Counted from the first letter of the stretch, positions 36,355 through 45,428 are shown. The stretch is 64,000 nt of DNA from an uncultured Lachnospiraceae bacterium (GCA_947626915.1 CANQUA010000006.1:1-64000), one strand, 5' to 3'. The notes: generated from the sequence alone by a model not told the origin. Numbers and translations: made by a program.

Positions 36355-36507
36355 CTCCCGGCCGGACAAACGAAGGGAGCGCCGTTTTATGAGCAAAGGC
36401 AGCCGCGAAGCGGCGAAAAGCGCGTAAGCGCGGCTTTGCGAACGGCGCGGAGCGAACTGACTGCAGCAGCCTGTTCAGACTGTCTGCCGCACAAAAGGAG
36501 AACCGCC

Positions 36508-37341
36508 ATGCTTACGATCGGATGCCACCTGTCTTCCTCCAAAGGATACCTGGCCATGGGCCGGACCGCCGTCTCCATCGGCGCCAATACCTTCCAGTTC
36601 TTTACGCGCAACCCCCGGGGCGGCAGCGCCAAAGCCATCGACGAGTCGGATGTGGCCGCCTATCTGGAATACGCCGAAGGCCACGGGATCCCGAAAATCC
36701 TGGCCCACGCCCCCTATACCTTAAACGGCTGTTCCGCCGATGAAAACGTGCGGGACTTCGCCCGGCGCACCATGGCGGACGATCTGCGCCGCCTGGAATA
36801 CACCCCCGGCAACTGCTATAATTTCCATCCGGGAAGCCACGGCGGCCAGGGGACGGAGGCCGGCATCGCCTATATCAGCGGGATGCTCAACGGCATCCTG
36901 ACGCCCGGGCACCGGACCACGGTCCTTTTAGAGACCATGGCCGGCAAGGGAAGCGAGGTCGGCGGCCGTTTCGAGGAGCTGCGGGAGATCCTGGACCGGG
37001 TCACCCTTCCGGAAAAAATGGGAGTCTGCCTGGACACCTGCCACGTCTGGGACGGCGGCTACGATATCGCCGGACACCTGGATGAGGTCCTGGATGAATT
37101 TGACCGGGTGATCGGGCTGGACCGCCTGAAGGCCGTTCATTTAAACGACAGCCTCAATCCCCTGGGCGCTCATAAAGACCGTCACGCCCGGATCGGCGAG
37201 GGGCAGATCGGCCTGGACACCCTGGTCCGCGTAATCAACCACCCGGCGCTTAAGCACCTTCCTTTTTATCTGGAAACGCCCAACGAGCTGGACGGATATG
37301 CGCGGGAGATCCGGCTCCTGCGGGAACAGTACCGCGGATAA
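36508..37341 (+). CDS. nfo: Endonuclease IV (apurinic/apyrimidinic endonuclease)
   Basis: One of few rightward genes. Start at ATG 36508 with AAAGGAG directly upstream ([20 protein letters not shown]); 277 aa. Zinc-site motifs of the AP endonuclease 2 family: [89 protein letters not shown] and FYLETPNE. It cleaves at abasic sites in base-excision repair. Convergent with the carboxypeptidase gene, whose stop is 18 bases away. Confidence 0.96.
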   Translation: MLTIGCHLSSSKGYLAMGRTAVSIGANTFQFFTRNPRGGSAKAIDESDVAAYLEYAEGHGIPKILAHAPYTLNGCSADENVRDFARRTMADDLRRLEYTPGNCYNFHPGSHGGQGTEAGIAYISGMLNGILTPGHRTTVLLETMAGKGSEVGGRFEELREILDRVTLPEKMGVCLDTCHVWDGGYDIAGHLDEVLDEFDRVIGLDRLKAVHLNDSLNPLGAHKDRHARIGEGQIGLDTLVRVINHPALKHLPFYLETPNELDGYAREIRLLREQYRG

Positions 37342-37359
37342 AACATTTTGGTTCTTCTC

Positions 37360-38625
37360 TCAGGGTACAAAAAACGTCAGGATCCGTTCCAGGCACCACC
37401 GCCAGGTGAGTTTCCGCACGCTCTCTTTTACATAGACCGGATACGTCCTAAGCGTCCTGTCCCCCAGACGGTATACAATGCGCCCCGCCTCCGTTCCTTC
37501 CCGAACGGGGGCCTGCAGGCTTTCCGGCAGCTCCAGCTCGACCGTCACTTCTTCTCCCTCTCCCAGCAGTACCTGCAGCGTCTTTTCCTCATCGCTTATC
37601 TGCAGCGACAGCCCGGTCTCCGCGCGGGACGACAAATCGCCGTTTTCCGGAATCCCGTCCCGCACCCAAAGCCGCGGAAGGCAGATCTCCCGGTACACTT
37701 CCTTTTTTTCATACTGCGAAAGGCCGTATTCCAGCAGGGTCCTGGCATCGCTCCATTTATAGGTCTTATGAGGCGGCCATCCGCAGCCTAAAAGGGCCAG
37801 ACTGTAGCGGCGTCCGTCTTTTTCCATGGCCCCCACGTAACAATAGCCCGCTCCGCCGGTAAACCCCGTTTTTCCGGAGATCACGCCGTTTACCATGGTC
37901 AGAAGCGCGTTGTGGTTGACGCAGGAATAGCTGCCTTTTCCTTCCAGATCCGTGAAAAAATAATTCTGCGTCCGGGTGATCTTTAAAAACGCCTCGCTTT
38001 CCGGCGATTCCCAGACGCAGTAATTCATGATCCTGGCCAGATCCCGGGCCGTGGTGCTGTGGGGGCGGTCGGTTCCGTCCGCGGTCCGGGAGGTCCCATC
38101 GAGACCGTTGGGCGTCACGAACCAGGTGTCCGTACAGCCTAACTCCGCGGCTTTCCGGTTCATCATCTCCGCAAAGCCGCCGACGCTTCCGCCCAGGTGC
38201 TCCGCAATCATCACGGCCGTATCGTTATGGGATTCCAGCATCAGCGAATATAAAAGATCCTCCAGACGGAAGGTCCGGCCCGCAGGCGCGCCCAGATGCA
38301 CCTTTGGCTGACCGGCCGCGTAGGAGGAGACCATGACCGGATCGTCCGGATCCCCATATTCCAGAGCCAGGATACAGGTCATGATCTTGGTGGTGCTGGC
38401 CATGGGCCTGGCCGTATCCCCATCCTTCGCATAAAGGACGCGGCCGGTGTCCCCGTCCATCAAAACGGCAGACTGCGCAAAGAGCTTCAGCTGCGGTCCG
38501 GGATCTGCCGTCCCGTTCCCGCCGTTTTCCGCCGCTGCCGTCAGGACGCCTATCTGCAGGCACCAAAAAAACAGAACCATCCGCCGCAGCCCCCGGCAGG
38601 CCTTTCTCCAGACTTTCACTGTCAT
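37360..38625 (-). CDS. D-alanyl-D-alanine carboxypeptidase (DacF/PBP5 family)
   Basis: Trims the terminal D-Ala of peptidoglycan pentapeptides outside the membrane. 421 aa. N-terminal signal peptide (LRRMVLFFWCLQIGVLTAAA), active-site SxxK (ASTTK) near residue 80, SxN (ESHND) and KTG (SGKTGFTGG). A beta-rich C-terminal domain follows (EGEEVTVELELPESLQAPV) and ends in a hydrophobic/amphipathic helix that may hold the enzyme to the membrane. Monocistronic between nfo and the RNA methyltransferase gene. Confidence 0.94.
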   Translation of the reverse strand: MTVKVWRKACRGLRRMVLFFWCLQIGVLTAAAENGGNGTADPGPQLKLFAQSAVLMDGDTGRVLYAKDGDTARPMASTTKIMTCILALEYGDPDDPVMVSSYAAGQPKVHLGAPAGRTFRLEDLLYSLMLESHNDTAVMIAEHLGGSVGGFAEMMNRKAAELGCTDTWFVTPNGLDGTSRTADGTDRPHSTTARDLARIMNYCVWESPESEAFLKITRTQNYFFTDLEGKGSYSCVNHNALLTMVNGVISGKTGFTGGAGYCYVGAMEKDGRRYSLALLGCGWPPHKTYKWSDARTLLEYGLSQYEKKEVYREICLPRLWVRDGIPENGDLSSRAETGLSLQISDEEKTLQVLLGEGEEVTVELELPESLQAPVREGTEAGRIVYRLGDRTLRTYPVYVKESVRKLTWRWCLERILTFFVP

Positions 38626-38688
38626 TTTCCTCTCGCGGACGCTTTTCCTTATTTTATTCCGGGCGGCCGGGAGATAGACGTTCTTTCT

Positions 38689-40206
38689 TCAGCTAAATTT
38701 TCTGAGCCCCTTCGGGTAATGGTTCTTCAGGCTGTCCCCCACCCGTTTCGCCCAGCCCAGAGGCCAGCCGTCCAGAAGCATCAGCGTCCAGCCGTCCGGC
38801 CCCTGCCTGCCGGCCCCCGCCGCGATCGTTTCTCCCCGCAGATACCGGCCGGCCTCCTCTTCGGTCAGTTCGCACCGCCGCCGGACCTGCTCCTTCCGCA
38901 GGTACAGCGCCAGCGCGTGGGACGGCTCGAAGCGGCCGTTCTTCACGGTTCCCAGATGCAGGCCGGGGCGCAGGACTCTGAGACCTGCGTAATCCGGCAT
39001 TCCGGCCGGAACATGGTAAAGCTGGCCGCCGAAAAGCGCGAACCGTCCGCCGCCCAGAATCTCCCCGCGGAAATTCTCCCCGCAGAACCCGCGCCAGAGT
39101 CCTTCCGCCGCACTGCCGCCGGACCGGGTCCCCGGCGCGTCTTTCTGTCCTTTTCGCCGGAATTTCCCCGGGAAAGCGCCGGTTTGCGCAGGCGCTTCCT
39201 GCCGGAAGCCTTCCTCGTCTCCGCCCTGTTTTCGCAGAACCGCGATATAATGGCCCTCGCCCTCCGCCTGATGGGGCCAGATCCTCCGGGTGTACGCCAG
39301 CTCCGGCCGTCCGTTTCCTCCCGGGACCCAGTCCGGCCGTCCGGCGGAAACGCCCTCGCAGCCGTCCGTTTCCTCCACCGAGAAATCCGGATGACGGTCC
39401 AGAAATCCCTGGATGCTGCCTTCATTTTCCTCCGGCGCAAAGGTGCAGGTAGAATAGACCAGCCTTCCGCCGGGACGCAGCATCACCGCCGCACAGTCCA
39501 GGATCTCAGCCTGGCGCGCGCTGCAAAGCCTCACATGCTCCTCGCTCCATTCGTTCCGCGCCGTCTCGTCCTTGCGGAACATCCCCTCCCCCGAACAGGG
39601 CGCGTCCGCCAGAACCCGGTCAAAGAAACCTGCGAAACGTTCCTCCAGCCGCCCGGGGGATTCATTGGTCACCACCACGCCTGCAGAGCCGAACCGCTCC
39701 ACATTCTGGGACAGGATCCTGGCGCGGGCCGGGTGGATCTCATTGCTCACCAAAAGCCCTTGTCCCGCCATACGCCCTGCGATCTGCGTGGTCTTGCCGC
39801 CGGGCGCCGCGCAGAGATCCAGGATCCTCTCCCCCGGCCGGGGATCCAAAAATTCCACGACAGCCATGGCGCTGGGCTCCTGGATGTAATAAAGCCCCGC
39901 CTCGTGGTACGGGTGCCTGCCGGGACGGGTCCCGGCGTCGTAATAATACCCCTCCCGCGCCCACAAAACCTTGCGCAGATGAAAGAGGGCGGAAAGCGTT
40001 TCCAGCGCCGCCTTCTCCGCCTCCCGATCCCCCAGCCGCAGCGGATTCAGCCGCAGCCCCATGGTCCGCGGCCGGCGGAAGCTCTCCAGGAAATCCCCGT
40101 ACGCATCGCCAAGCAGCCGCTCCATACGCACGCAGAAAGCCGCGGGAAGATCCGGTTCCGAAACTTCCCGCAGCATCTCCGTCTCTCTGTTTAAATCCAG
40201 ATCCAT
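38689..40206 (-). CDS. NOL1/NOP2/Sun-family rRNA m5C methyltransferase (RsmF-like)
   Basis: Start at ATG 40206 (MDLDLNRETEMLREVSEPDL), with GAGGA eight bases upstream; the track's longer version overlaps the next gene. 505 aa. SAM motif CAAPGGKTTQIAGRM, ADAPCSGEGMFRK and the catalytic VYSTCTFAPEENEG (Cys nucleophile) are intact. The C-terminal third carries the RsmF-type extension (GGRFALFGGQLYHVPAGMP, LHLGTVKNGRFEPSHALALYL). Likely methylates a cytosine of 16S rRNA. Ten bases after the HerA-like gene. Confidence 0.9.
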   Translation of the reverse strand: MDLDLNRETEMLREVSEPDLPAAFCVRMERLLGDAYGDFLESFRRPRTMGLRLNPLRLGDREAEKAALETLSALFHLRKVLWAREGYYYDAGTRPGRHPYHEAGLYYIQEPSAMAVVEFLDPRPGERILDLCAAPGGKTTQIAGRMAGQGLLVSNEIHPARARILSQNVERFGSAGVVVTNESPGRLEERFAGFFDRVLADAPCSGEGMFRKDETARNEWSEEHVRLCSARQAEILDCAAVMLRPGGRLVYSTCTFAPEENEGSIQGFLDRHPDFSVEETDGCEGVSAGRPDWVPGGNGRPELAYTRRIWPHQAEGEGHYIAVLRKQGGDEEGFRQEAPAQTGAFPGKFRRKGQKDAPGTRSGGSAAEGLWRGFCGENFRGEILGGGRFALFGGQLYHVPAGMPDYAGLRVLRPGLHLGTVKNGRFEPSHALALYLRKEQVRRRCELTEEEAGRYLRGETIAAGAGRQGPDGWTLMLLDGWPLGWAKRVGDSLKNHYPKGLRKFS

Positions 40207-40216
40207 ACGCAAATCC

Positions 40217-41848
40217 TCATCTTCCAAACAGGGTCCCCAATATCCCGCGGCCGATGCTGGCGCCCAGATTGCCGCCCAGCTTTTTGCCGAAGCTGCCGCC
40301 GATGGATTTGCCAAGCTCGTTGCCCACCTCGCGGCCGATGGTTCCCGCCGCCGTCTTCGCCACGTTGGAAACCGCCCGCTTCCTCGCTTTCTCCGCGGAT
40401 TCCTTTTCTCTGGCCTCCTCTTTCGCTTTCCGCTCCGCTTCCTTCGCCTCCGCTTTGGCCTGGCGCTCCGCCTCCTTCGCGGCTTCTTTCGCGGCCTGCT
40501 CTTCGGCCTTCTGCTTCTCCGCCAGCGCCTTCTGTTCCTCTTCCTCCTGTTTCTGCTGCTTCTGCTTCCTCTGGAAAAACTCGTAGGCCGAGTCCCGGTC
40601 TACCATCGTACCGTACCTGGCGTACAGCAGATTGGAATGAATCTCCTCCTGGCGGACTTCGTCGGAGACCGGCCCCATCAGGCTCTGGGGCGGCAGGATC
40701 TTCGCCCGCTGCACCACCATCGGGGAACCGTCCTCCTGCAGAAACGATACCAGCGCCTCACCGATGCCCAGCTGGGTCAGCGCTTCCTTCGTATCAAACT
40801 CCGGATTGATGCGGAACGAATCCGCCGCCGCTTTCACCGCCTTCTGGTCTGACGGCGTATAGGCATGGAGCGCATGCTGGATCTTATTGCCCAGCTGTCC
40901 CAGCACGCCGTCCGGAATATCCCGCGGACTCTGGGTGATAAAATAAACGCCCACGCCCTTGGAACGGATCAGCTTCACGACCTGCTCGATCTTCTGCAGC
41001 AGCGCTTTGGGCGCGCCGTCGAACAGCAGATGGGCCTCGTCAAAGAAAAATACCATCCGCGGTTTTTCACAGTCTCCCGCCTCCGGCATGACCTCGAACA
41101 GTTCCGAAAGCATCCACAGCATAAAGGTGGAATACAGCATGGGGCTCTGGATCAGGCTCGCGCTGTGGAGAATGTGGATCGTTCCCTTTCCGGAAAAATC
41201 CGTCCGGAACCAGTCGTGGATATCCAGCGCCGGCTCCCCGAAAAACGCCTCTCCCCCTTGCTCCTCCAGCGCCGTCAGGTTCCGCAGGATGCTGCCGATG
41301 CTCTGTTTGGGCAGATTGCCGTAAGCCGCCCCGTAATCCTTATTGTTCTCCGACACATAATTCAGCATGGCCCGCAGATCCTTGCTGTCCAGAAGCAGCA
41401 ATCCCTCGTCGTCCGCGATCCTGAACACGATCGACAAAACATCGCTCTGGGCCGGCGTCAGATCCATAAGCCGCGCCAAAAGCGTCGGTCCCATTTCGCT
41501 GATCGTGGTCCGCAGAGGCAGCCCCTGCTTCCCGAAGAGATCCCAGAAACAGACCGGATAGGCGTGATACTGAAATCCAGCTTCCTTCAGGCCGAATTTC
41601 TCCATGCGCTTCTGCATATCCTCGCTGTCGGTTCCCGGCCGGCACATGCCCGCCAGATCCCCCTTCACGTCCGCCAAAAACACCGGCACGCCGGCGTCGC
41701 TGAACGATTCCGCCATCACCTTCAGCGTAATCGTTTTGCCGGTGCCCGTCGCGCCCGCGATCAGTCCGTGCCGGTTCGCCATCTGCGGCAGGATATTCAG
41801 TTTCTCTCCGCCGGCCGTTCCCATCCATATTTTTCCGTCATACAGCAT
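40217..41848 (-). CDS. HerA-like ATPase of the DUF853 (YjgR) family
   Basis: 543 aa. Walker A IAGATGTGKTITLKVMAESF, a second FLADVKGDLAGMCRPG, Walker B MVFFFDEAHLLFDGAP and arginine-finger-like FITQSPRDIPDGVLGQLGNKIQHALHAYTP identify the DUF853 branch of FtsK/HerA ATPases. From residue ~405 a long Lys/Glu/Ala coiled coil (QKQEEEEQKALAEKQKAEEQ) precedes a Gly-rich tail with repeated GKxxGGxxG. The cellular role is unknown. Followed at ten bases by the rRNA methyltransferase gene. Confidence 0.9.
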   Translation of the reverse strand: MLYDGKIWMGTAGGEKLNILPQMANRHGLIAGATGTGKTITLKVMAESFSDAGVPVFLADVKGDLAGMCRPGTDSEDMQKRMEKFGLKEAGFQYHAYPVCFWDLFGKQGLPLRTTISEMGPTLLARLMDLTPAQSDVLSIVFRIADDEGLLLLDSKDLRAMLNYVSENNKDYGAAYGNLPKQSIGSILRNLTALEEQGGEAFFGEPALDIHDWFRTDFSGKGTIHILHSASLIQSPMLYSTFMLWMLSELFEVMPEAGDCEKPRMVFFFDEAHLLFDGAPKALLQKIEQVVKLIRSKGVGVYFITQSPRDIPDGVLGQLGNKIQHALHAYTPSDQKAVKAAADSFRINPEFDTKEALTQLGIGEALVSFLQEDGSPMVVQRAKILPPQSLMGPVSDEVRQEEIHSNLLYARYGTMVDRDSAYEFFQRKQKQQKQEEEEQKALAEKQKAEEQAAKEAAKEAERQAKAEAKEAERKAKEEAREKESAEKARKRAVSNVAKTAAGTIGREVGNELGKSIGGSFGKKLGGNLGASIGRGILGTLFGR

Positions 41849-42011
41849 ATTCTTTCCTCCCTGTTCTTCTGTTTTCGCACATTCCGTTCCCAGCCGTCCG
41901 CCGCAGTTTTCCCGCTGCCGTCCGGCGCCGGTTTTCGCCGCTCAAACGCCCGGCTGACCTGTCCGACGACCTGCAAACGGACTTCTGAACGCCGTCGCCA
42001 GACTCAGCCGC

Positions 42012-42989
42012 TCATGTCCGGCTGTCCTGCCCGTTCTGCCCGAACGTCATCCTGAGCTGCTCAAATGGTTCTTCTTTTCTGGTGATGACATCGTAAAGCC
42101 GTTCCTCCGTCATCGTATACGGGACGGCCCCCTTTTCGATCAGTTTCCGGTTCCCGTCGTACTCCTTATGGTCCCATACCAGCACCTTCGTCCACTCGTT
42201 CCGCAGGGCCTCGGCCGCTCCGTTCCAGGTGCCTCCTCTGTTATAATCGGACGAGACCACGAACGCGCCGTACGCGGAGGCGTAGATATATTTGTTCCGA
42301 TTCATGGCCCTTGCCGCCGAGAACCCGGCGTCCGGCTTCCTGTCCGACAAAAGCAGCAGCTTCCCGTCTATGATCCGCTCCAACGTCTCCCGTTTCCGGA
42401 TCCGGGCCGTCATCGCATCCGCCAGGAACGCCACCGCCGCGCCGCCGTGTCCGATCGCGGACGTCTCGGAAATGGTGTCTACGCCTCTCGCTCCGCCCGA
42501 ATACACGACCAGCTTTTCCAGGGCCGCCTTCTCCGCCAGACGGTCGGCAAACACCATGCCCGCCTCGTCCACGTTGCGGGAACCTACGACGGCGACGCCT
42601 ACCTTTCCCGCCAGCGACAGATCTCCGGCGTAAAACAGCACCGGCGGCGTCTTCCGCTTCAATTTCCGCTTCAGCAGCGGCGGATAGGCGGGATCAAACA
42701 ACGTCACGGCCCCGATCCCTTTCCGTTCCAGACCGTCCAGCTCAAACGCCGCGCTTCTGCCGCGCGTGCAGAGAGACCGGATCCGCGCCGCTTCCTCCTC
42801 CGTGCAGGAAAGTCTTTCCCGCCATTGCTCCGCCGGTTCCAGGACAGCCCTCGGTTCCAGGCCGCAGGCAATCACGCGGTCCAGAAACGCGCTCCATTCT
42901 CCCGGAGAAAACGGCCTTAGGTTCTCATCCTTTATGCCGACATAAGAGCAAAGCAAAATCGCGCACATGGCGTTATCCGAAAATTTCAT
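42012..42989 (-). CDS. DprA/Smf-like Rossmann protein
   Basis: 325 aa. The core VGVAVVGSRNVDEAGMVFAD, VVYSGGARGVDTISETSAI and AFLADAMTARIRKRETLERI is the DprA Rossmann fold, which binds ssDNA and loads RecA in competence. The C-terminal half (FSAARAMNRNKYIYASAYGAFVVSSDYNRGGTWNGA) keeps the DprA order but the protein lacks the usual C-terminal winged helix and differs from housekeeping DprA. It is probably the stand-alone DprA-like subfamily of uncertain role. Expressed from its own promoter with a ~170-nt leader. Confidence 0.82.
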   Translation of the reverse strand: MKFSDNAMCAILLCSYVGIKDENLRPFSPGEWSAFLDRVIACGLEPRAVLEPAEQWRERLSCTEEEAARIRSLCTRGRSAAFELDGLERKGIGAVTLFDPAYPPLLKRKLKRKTPPVLFYAGDLSLAGKVGVAVVGSRNVDEAGMVFADRLAEKAALEKLVVYSGGARGVDTISETSAIGHGGAAVAFLADAMTARIRKRETLERIIDGKLLLLSDRKPDAGFSAARAMNRNKYIYASAYGAFVVSSDYNRGGTWNGAAEALRNEWTKVLVWDHKEYDGNRKLIEKGAVPYTMTEERLYDVITRKEEPFEQLRMTFGQNGQDSRT

Positions 42990-43165
42990 GCTTCATCTCC
43001 GCTTCTGCCGGCCGTATTGTCCGGCGCGAAAGGAAAGGCCCTGCCGTTTCCTTTCTTCCTGAGTTTGTCTCCGCAGGCCGCGAACGTCCGGCGGGAATCT
43101 GTCATACCGTCCACCAGCAGAACATTTCCGGTACAGGCAATTTTTCCGCGTTTCCCTCTGCTAAA

Positions 43166-43194
43166 ATTATACAGGGTTTTCCCGCACGTTTCAA
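43166..43194 (-). promoter_or_regulatory. Promoter of the DprA-like gene
   Basis: TTGAAA (43189-43194), 17-base spacer, TATAAT (43166-43171). Leader of about 170 nt with no supported gene in it. Confidence 0.8.
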
Positions 43195-43228
43195 CCATAA
43201 CTTACGGTTCGGGCCGTGCAAATACGCA

Positions 43229-43258
43229 AAAAACTGCAGGTCTCCGCCTGCAGTTTTT
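43229..43258. terminator. Bidirectional terminator
   Basis: AAAAACTGCAGG-TCTCCG-CCTGCAGTTTTT, a perfect 12-bp stem with a six-base loop, 28 bases after the stop of the DUF6465-like gene. Confidence 0.92.
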
Positions 43259-43286
43259 CAAAAATATCTTCGCCCCTCACCGTTTC

Positions 43287-43760
43287 TCACAGATCAATCT
43301 TCATATCCTCGCCGCCGACGCCGTTTACCACATAATATACGACGCCTTCTTCCGGCTTCACATAGATATCGATCGAAGCCGGCTCCCCGTCGGGAACCGC
43401 CCCGGCCGCGGCAGCTTTCACCGCTTCCACCACGTCGGCCACCTTATATTCCAGGCCGGCAAACTGTACGGTCACAGTCGTTTCCGGTTCTTTTACAGTT
43501 TCTTTTCCGGCGCTTCTCTTCCTGGAAGCCGGCTTGGATTCTCCTGCTTCCGCCGTTTTTGCCGCACTCTTCCTGGTTCTGGTCTTCTTCTCTGCCGGAG
43601 CCGTCTCAACTGTCTTCTCCGCAGTCTTTCTGGCTCCGGTTTTCTTCGTCTCCGCTGCCGTCCCCTCAGCGGCCGTCTTTCTGGTCCTGGTCTTCCTGGC
43701 CGGCTTCTCCTCCGCCGCCGTTTCCACCATCGTCTCCGTCATATCCTTCATTTCTGGCAT
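43287..43760 (-). CDS. Lys/Ala/Thr-rich protein with folded C-terminus (DUF6465-like), 157 aa
   Basis: Start at the second ATG (43760, MPEMKDMTETMVETAAEEKP), placed eight bases after AGGAGG. The first ~95 residues are a disordered basic tail with repeated KTRTRK/KKT.ARK blocks (KTRTRKTAAEG, KKTRTRKSAAK) like histone H1 or bacterial HU tails. The last ~60 form a compact domain (TVTVQFAGLEYKVADVVEAV … IDIYVKPEEGVVYYVVNG). Nucleic-acid binding by the tail is inferred. Has a near-consensus promoter and a strong terminator, so is monocistronic and probably well expressed. Confidence 0.8.
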   Translation of the reverse strand: MPEMKDMTETMVETAAEEKPARKTRTRKTAAEGTAAETKKTGARKTAEKTVETAPAEKKTRTRKSAAKTAEAGESKPASRKRSAGKETVKEPETTVTVQFAGLEYKVADVVEAVKAAAAGAVPDGEPASIDIYVKPEEGVVYYVVNGVGGEDMKIDL

Positions 43761-43842
43761 AATCATTTCCTCCTGCAGGCTTCACGCCTTATATCTTGTC
43801 AGATCCTGGTCTGAACCTGATCTGCAAAATAAATTTATTGGT

Positions 43843-43871
43843 AGTATAAAACGATTTCCGGTTTTTGTCAA
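43843..43871 (-). promoter_or_regulatory. Promoter of the DUF6465-like gene
   Basis: TTGACA (43866-43871), 17-base spacer, TATACT (43843-43848). The 364-bp gap 43761-44124 holds this, the hairpin at 43881-43908 and otherwise nothing supported. Confidence 0.88.
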
Positions 43872-43880
43872 CCAAACCGC

Positions 43881-43908
43881 AAAAACCTGTTGCTTTTATG
43901 AGGTTTTT
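43881..43908. terminator. Weak hairpin, possible terminator of the Rpn-like gene
   Basis: AAAAACCT and AGGTTTTT with a 12-base loop and flanking T/A runs, about 215 bases downstream of the leftward gene at 44125. Confidence 0.4.
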
Positions 43909-44124
43909 TCTTATTTTCCCGCTATTTTATCCAAAATGCAAGTCATTTATACATGTCCCGGTCCGTCAAACCGCATTCATAAAGCCACAGGAAACCGGCA
44001 GACCGCTCCTGCCGCTCCGGTCCCGCTGCACAGCGAAAGAAAAATTATGCCAATATTCCATACATCCCCCTGTACGCCGGAGAAAACGCGCCGGAGAGAC
44101 CGCAATTGATATCCAGACCGGAGA

Positions 44125-45129
44125 TCACTGTTCCTGCAGCTTCCGAACCGTCTCCGGGGGAAGACCGAGGATCCGGGCAATCTGGTCCGGAGAAAGCGTG
44201 CCGTCTTTCAGAAGCTTGACGGCGGCGTCGATATACCCTTCCTCCCGGCTCAGCCGTTTCTCATTCTGGATGTGCAGTTCTTCGTCATATTCTTCCAGGA
44301 TCATGTCCGTCACCTCCGCACGGTTTTTCAAAAGAATATCCGACAACACCCCGTCCGCTATACACTCGTCAATCGCACGGTCCGCCGCCGCGCGCAGCGT
44401 CATGCCCTCCGTTCGGTATTGACGGATCAATCCCACCAGCCGCGCATATTCCGCCAGCCGGCGGCAGTTCTCCATCAGCTCCCGGTTGTGTCCGTGGTTG
44501 ATGTTCACCACATGGGCAACGCACTCCAGCGCCGGGCCGTATCTGCCCGCAGCCGATTCATGGCCGCCCTCCGGACCGGCCCCGTCCGCGGCATGATTTT
44601 CCCTGCCCGCAGTAGCGCAGATCGCGCCGCCATTTCCCTGCTCTGTACTGTCCCTGCCGCCCTTGGACCGCGCCGCCATATCCTGCAGCATTTCCCCGTC
44701 TTTCACAAATGAATCCGACAGCCGCAGCTCCTGCCGGTCCGGCTGCTCCTTCGTCCCATTATAAAATACCACATACCGGGGAGCCGGGAGCGTCAGTCTG
44801 ACCGACGAATAAATGTCCAGGCCATGGGACGCCACATACCCCTTATACAGCGCCGCCAGATAAAAGACGCCCCGCAGCGGCATGTTCGGGTTCCAGGTGG
44901 ACTGCGCCTCGTACAGGTTCATGTCGGCCCGGAAAAGAAACGAGACGTCGTTCTTCATCCCCATATAGACGACATTTTCCAGCGTGTTGAACTCCAGGTC
45001 ATCCGGGTTGTCATAGGCCGTACCGTTCATGGCGTTGTAAAGGGAGAGCGCGTCTTTCGCGTCGGAGAAGACAAGCGCAAACAGGGTGGACTTGTGTTCC
45101 CGGTTGATCGTAGTTTTGTTTTCCGGCAT
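44125..45129 (-). CDS. Rpn/PD-(D/E)XK transposase-like nuclease
   Basis: 334 aa. N-terminal nuclease-like domain with KNDVSFLFR and LYEAQSTWNPNMPLRGVFYL, the PD-(D/E)XK variant (E-x-Q) of the Rpn family, thought to promote recombination in related proteins. A C-terminal helical part has LLKNRAEVTDMILEEYDEE and a short HTH-like end (LSPDQIARILGLPPETVRKL). Between them lies an atypical Gly/Ala-rich insert of about 45 residues (RSKGGRDSTEQGNGGAICAT). SD is AAAGGAGGT. Single gene with its own promoter; no terminal repeats found. Confidence 0.78.
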   Translation of the reverse strand: MPENKTTINREHKSTLFALVFSDAKDALSLYNAMNGTAYDNPDDLEFNTLENVVYMGMKNDVSFLFRADMNLYEAQSTWNPNMPLRGVFYLAALYKGYVASHGLDIYSSVRLTLPAPRYVVFYNGTKEQPDRQELRLSDSFVKDGEMLQDMAARSKGGRDSTEQGNGGAICATAGRENHAADGAGPEGGHESAAGRYGPALECVAHVVNINHGHNRELMENCRRLAEYARLVGLIRQYRTEGMTLRAAADRAIDECIADGVLSDILLKNRAEVTDMILEEYDEELHIQNEKRLSREEGYIDAAVKLLKDGTLSPDQIARILGLPPETVRKLQEQ

Positions 45130-45144
45130 AAACTTACCTCCTTT

Positions 45145-45174
45145 ATTTTACATCAAAATGGCGCTGCTTGTAAA
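45145..45174 (-). promoter_or_regulatory. Promoter of the Rpn-like gene
   Basis: TTTACA (45169-45174), 18-base spacer, TAAAAT (45145-45150), close to the AAAGGAGGT ribosome site. Confidence 0.65.
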
Positions 45175-45260
45175 CAGCAAATTTCGGAAGCAGGGCAGGG
45201 TTCGCCAGCCAAAAGGAGCAGGTTCGCCAGCCAAAACGGCTGTCTGCGAAGCAGGACCGC

Positions 45261-45428
45261 AGACGAGGCAGAGCTGCAAGTTGGACAGAACCGCAGATGA
45301 GGCAGAATCGCAGGCAGAGAAAACCGCAGCCAGAGCAAAGCTGCAAATGGAGCAGAACCGTAACCGAAGCAAATCTCCAAATGGAACAGCCCCGTAACCA
45401 AATCAGAACCGCAAATGGGCCAGCCCCT
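45261..45428. repeat. Degenerate 33-34 bp tandem repeat, ~5 units
   Basis: Units start at 45261, 45295, 45328, 45362 and 45396, each running AGMYGARGCARA.CTGCAAATGGA.CAGAACCGY. Divergence is about a third of positions. The unit length alternates 34/33, so no frame is kept and coding is unlikely. Confidence 0.65.

Larger units (their letters stand above)
36188..36507. other. 320-bp divergent intergenic region
   Basis: Separates the leftward HAD gene from rightward nfo. It holds the HAD promoter, dispersed repeat copy B and a GC-rich stretch with CGCG-stems (AAAGCGCG..CGCGGCTTT near 36416-36440). The long track ORF through it continues nfo upstream without a start or SD of its own, so it is not called. 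Confidence 0.5.

Noticed and set aside
42986-43198. 70-aa ORF upstream of the DprA-like gene
   Set aside because: It starts upstream of the -10 box of the mapped promoter and has no SD; probably leader sequence.
44125-45129. Complete insertion sequence
   Set aside because: No terminal inverted repeats or target duplication found around the Rpn-like gene.
45261-45428. Possible CRISPR array
   Set aside because: Units are contiguous and diverged, with no identical repeats alternating with unique spacers and no cas genes.
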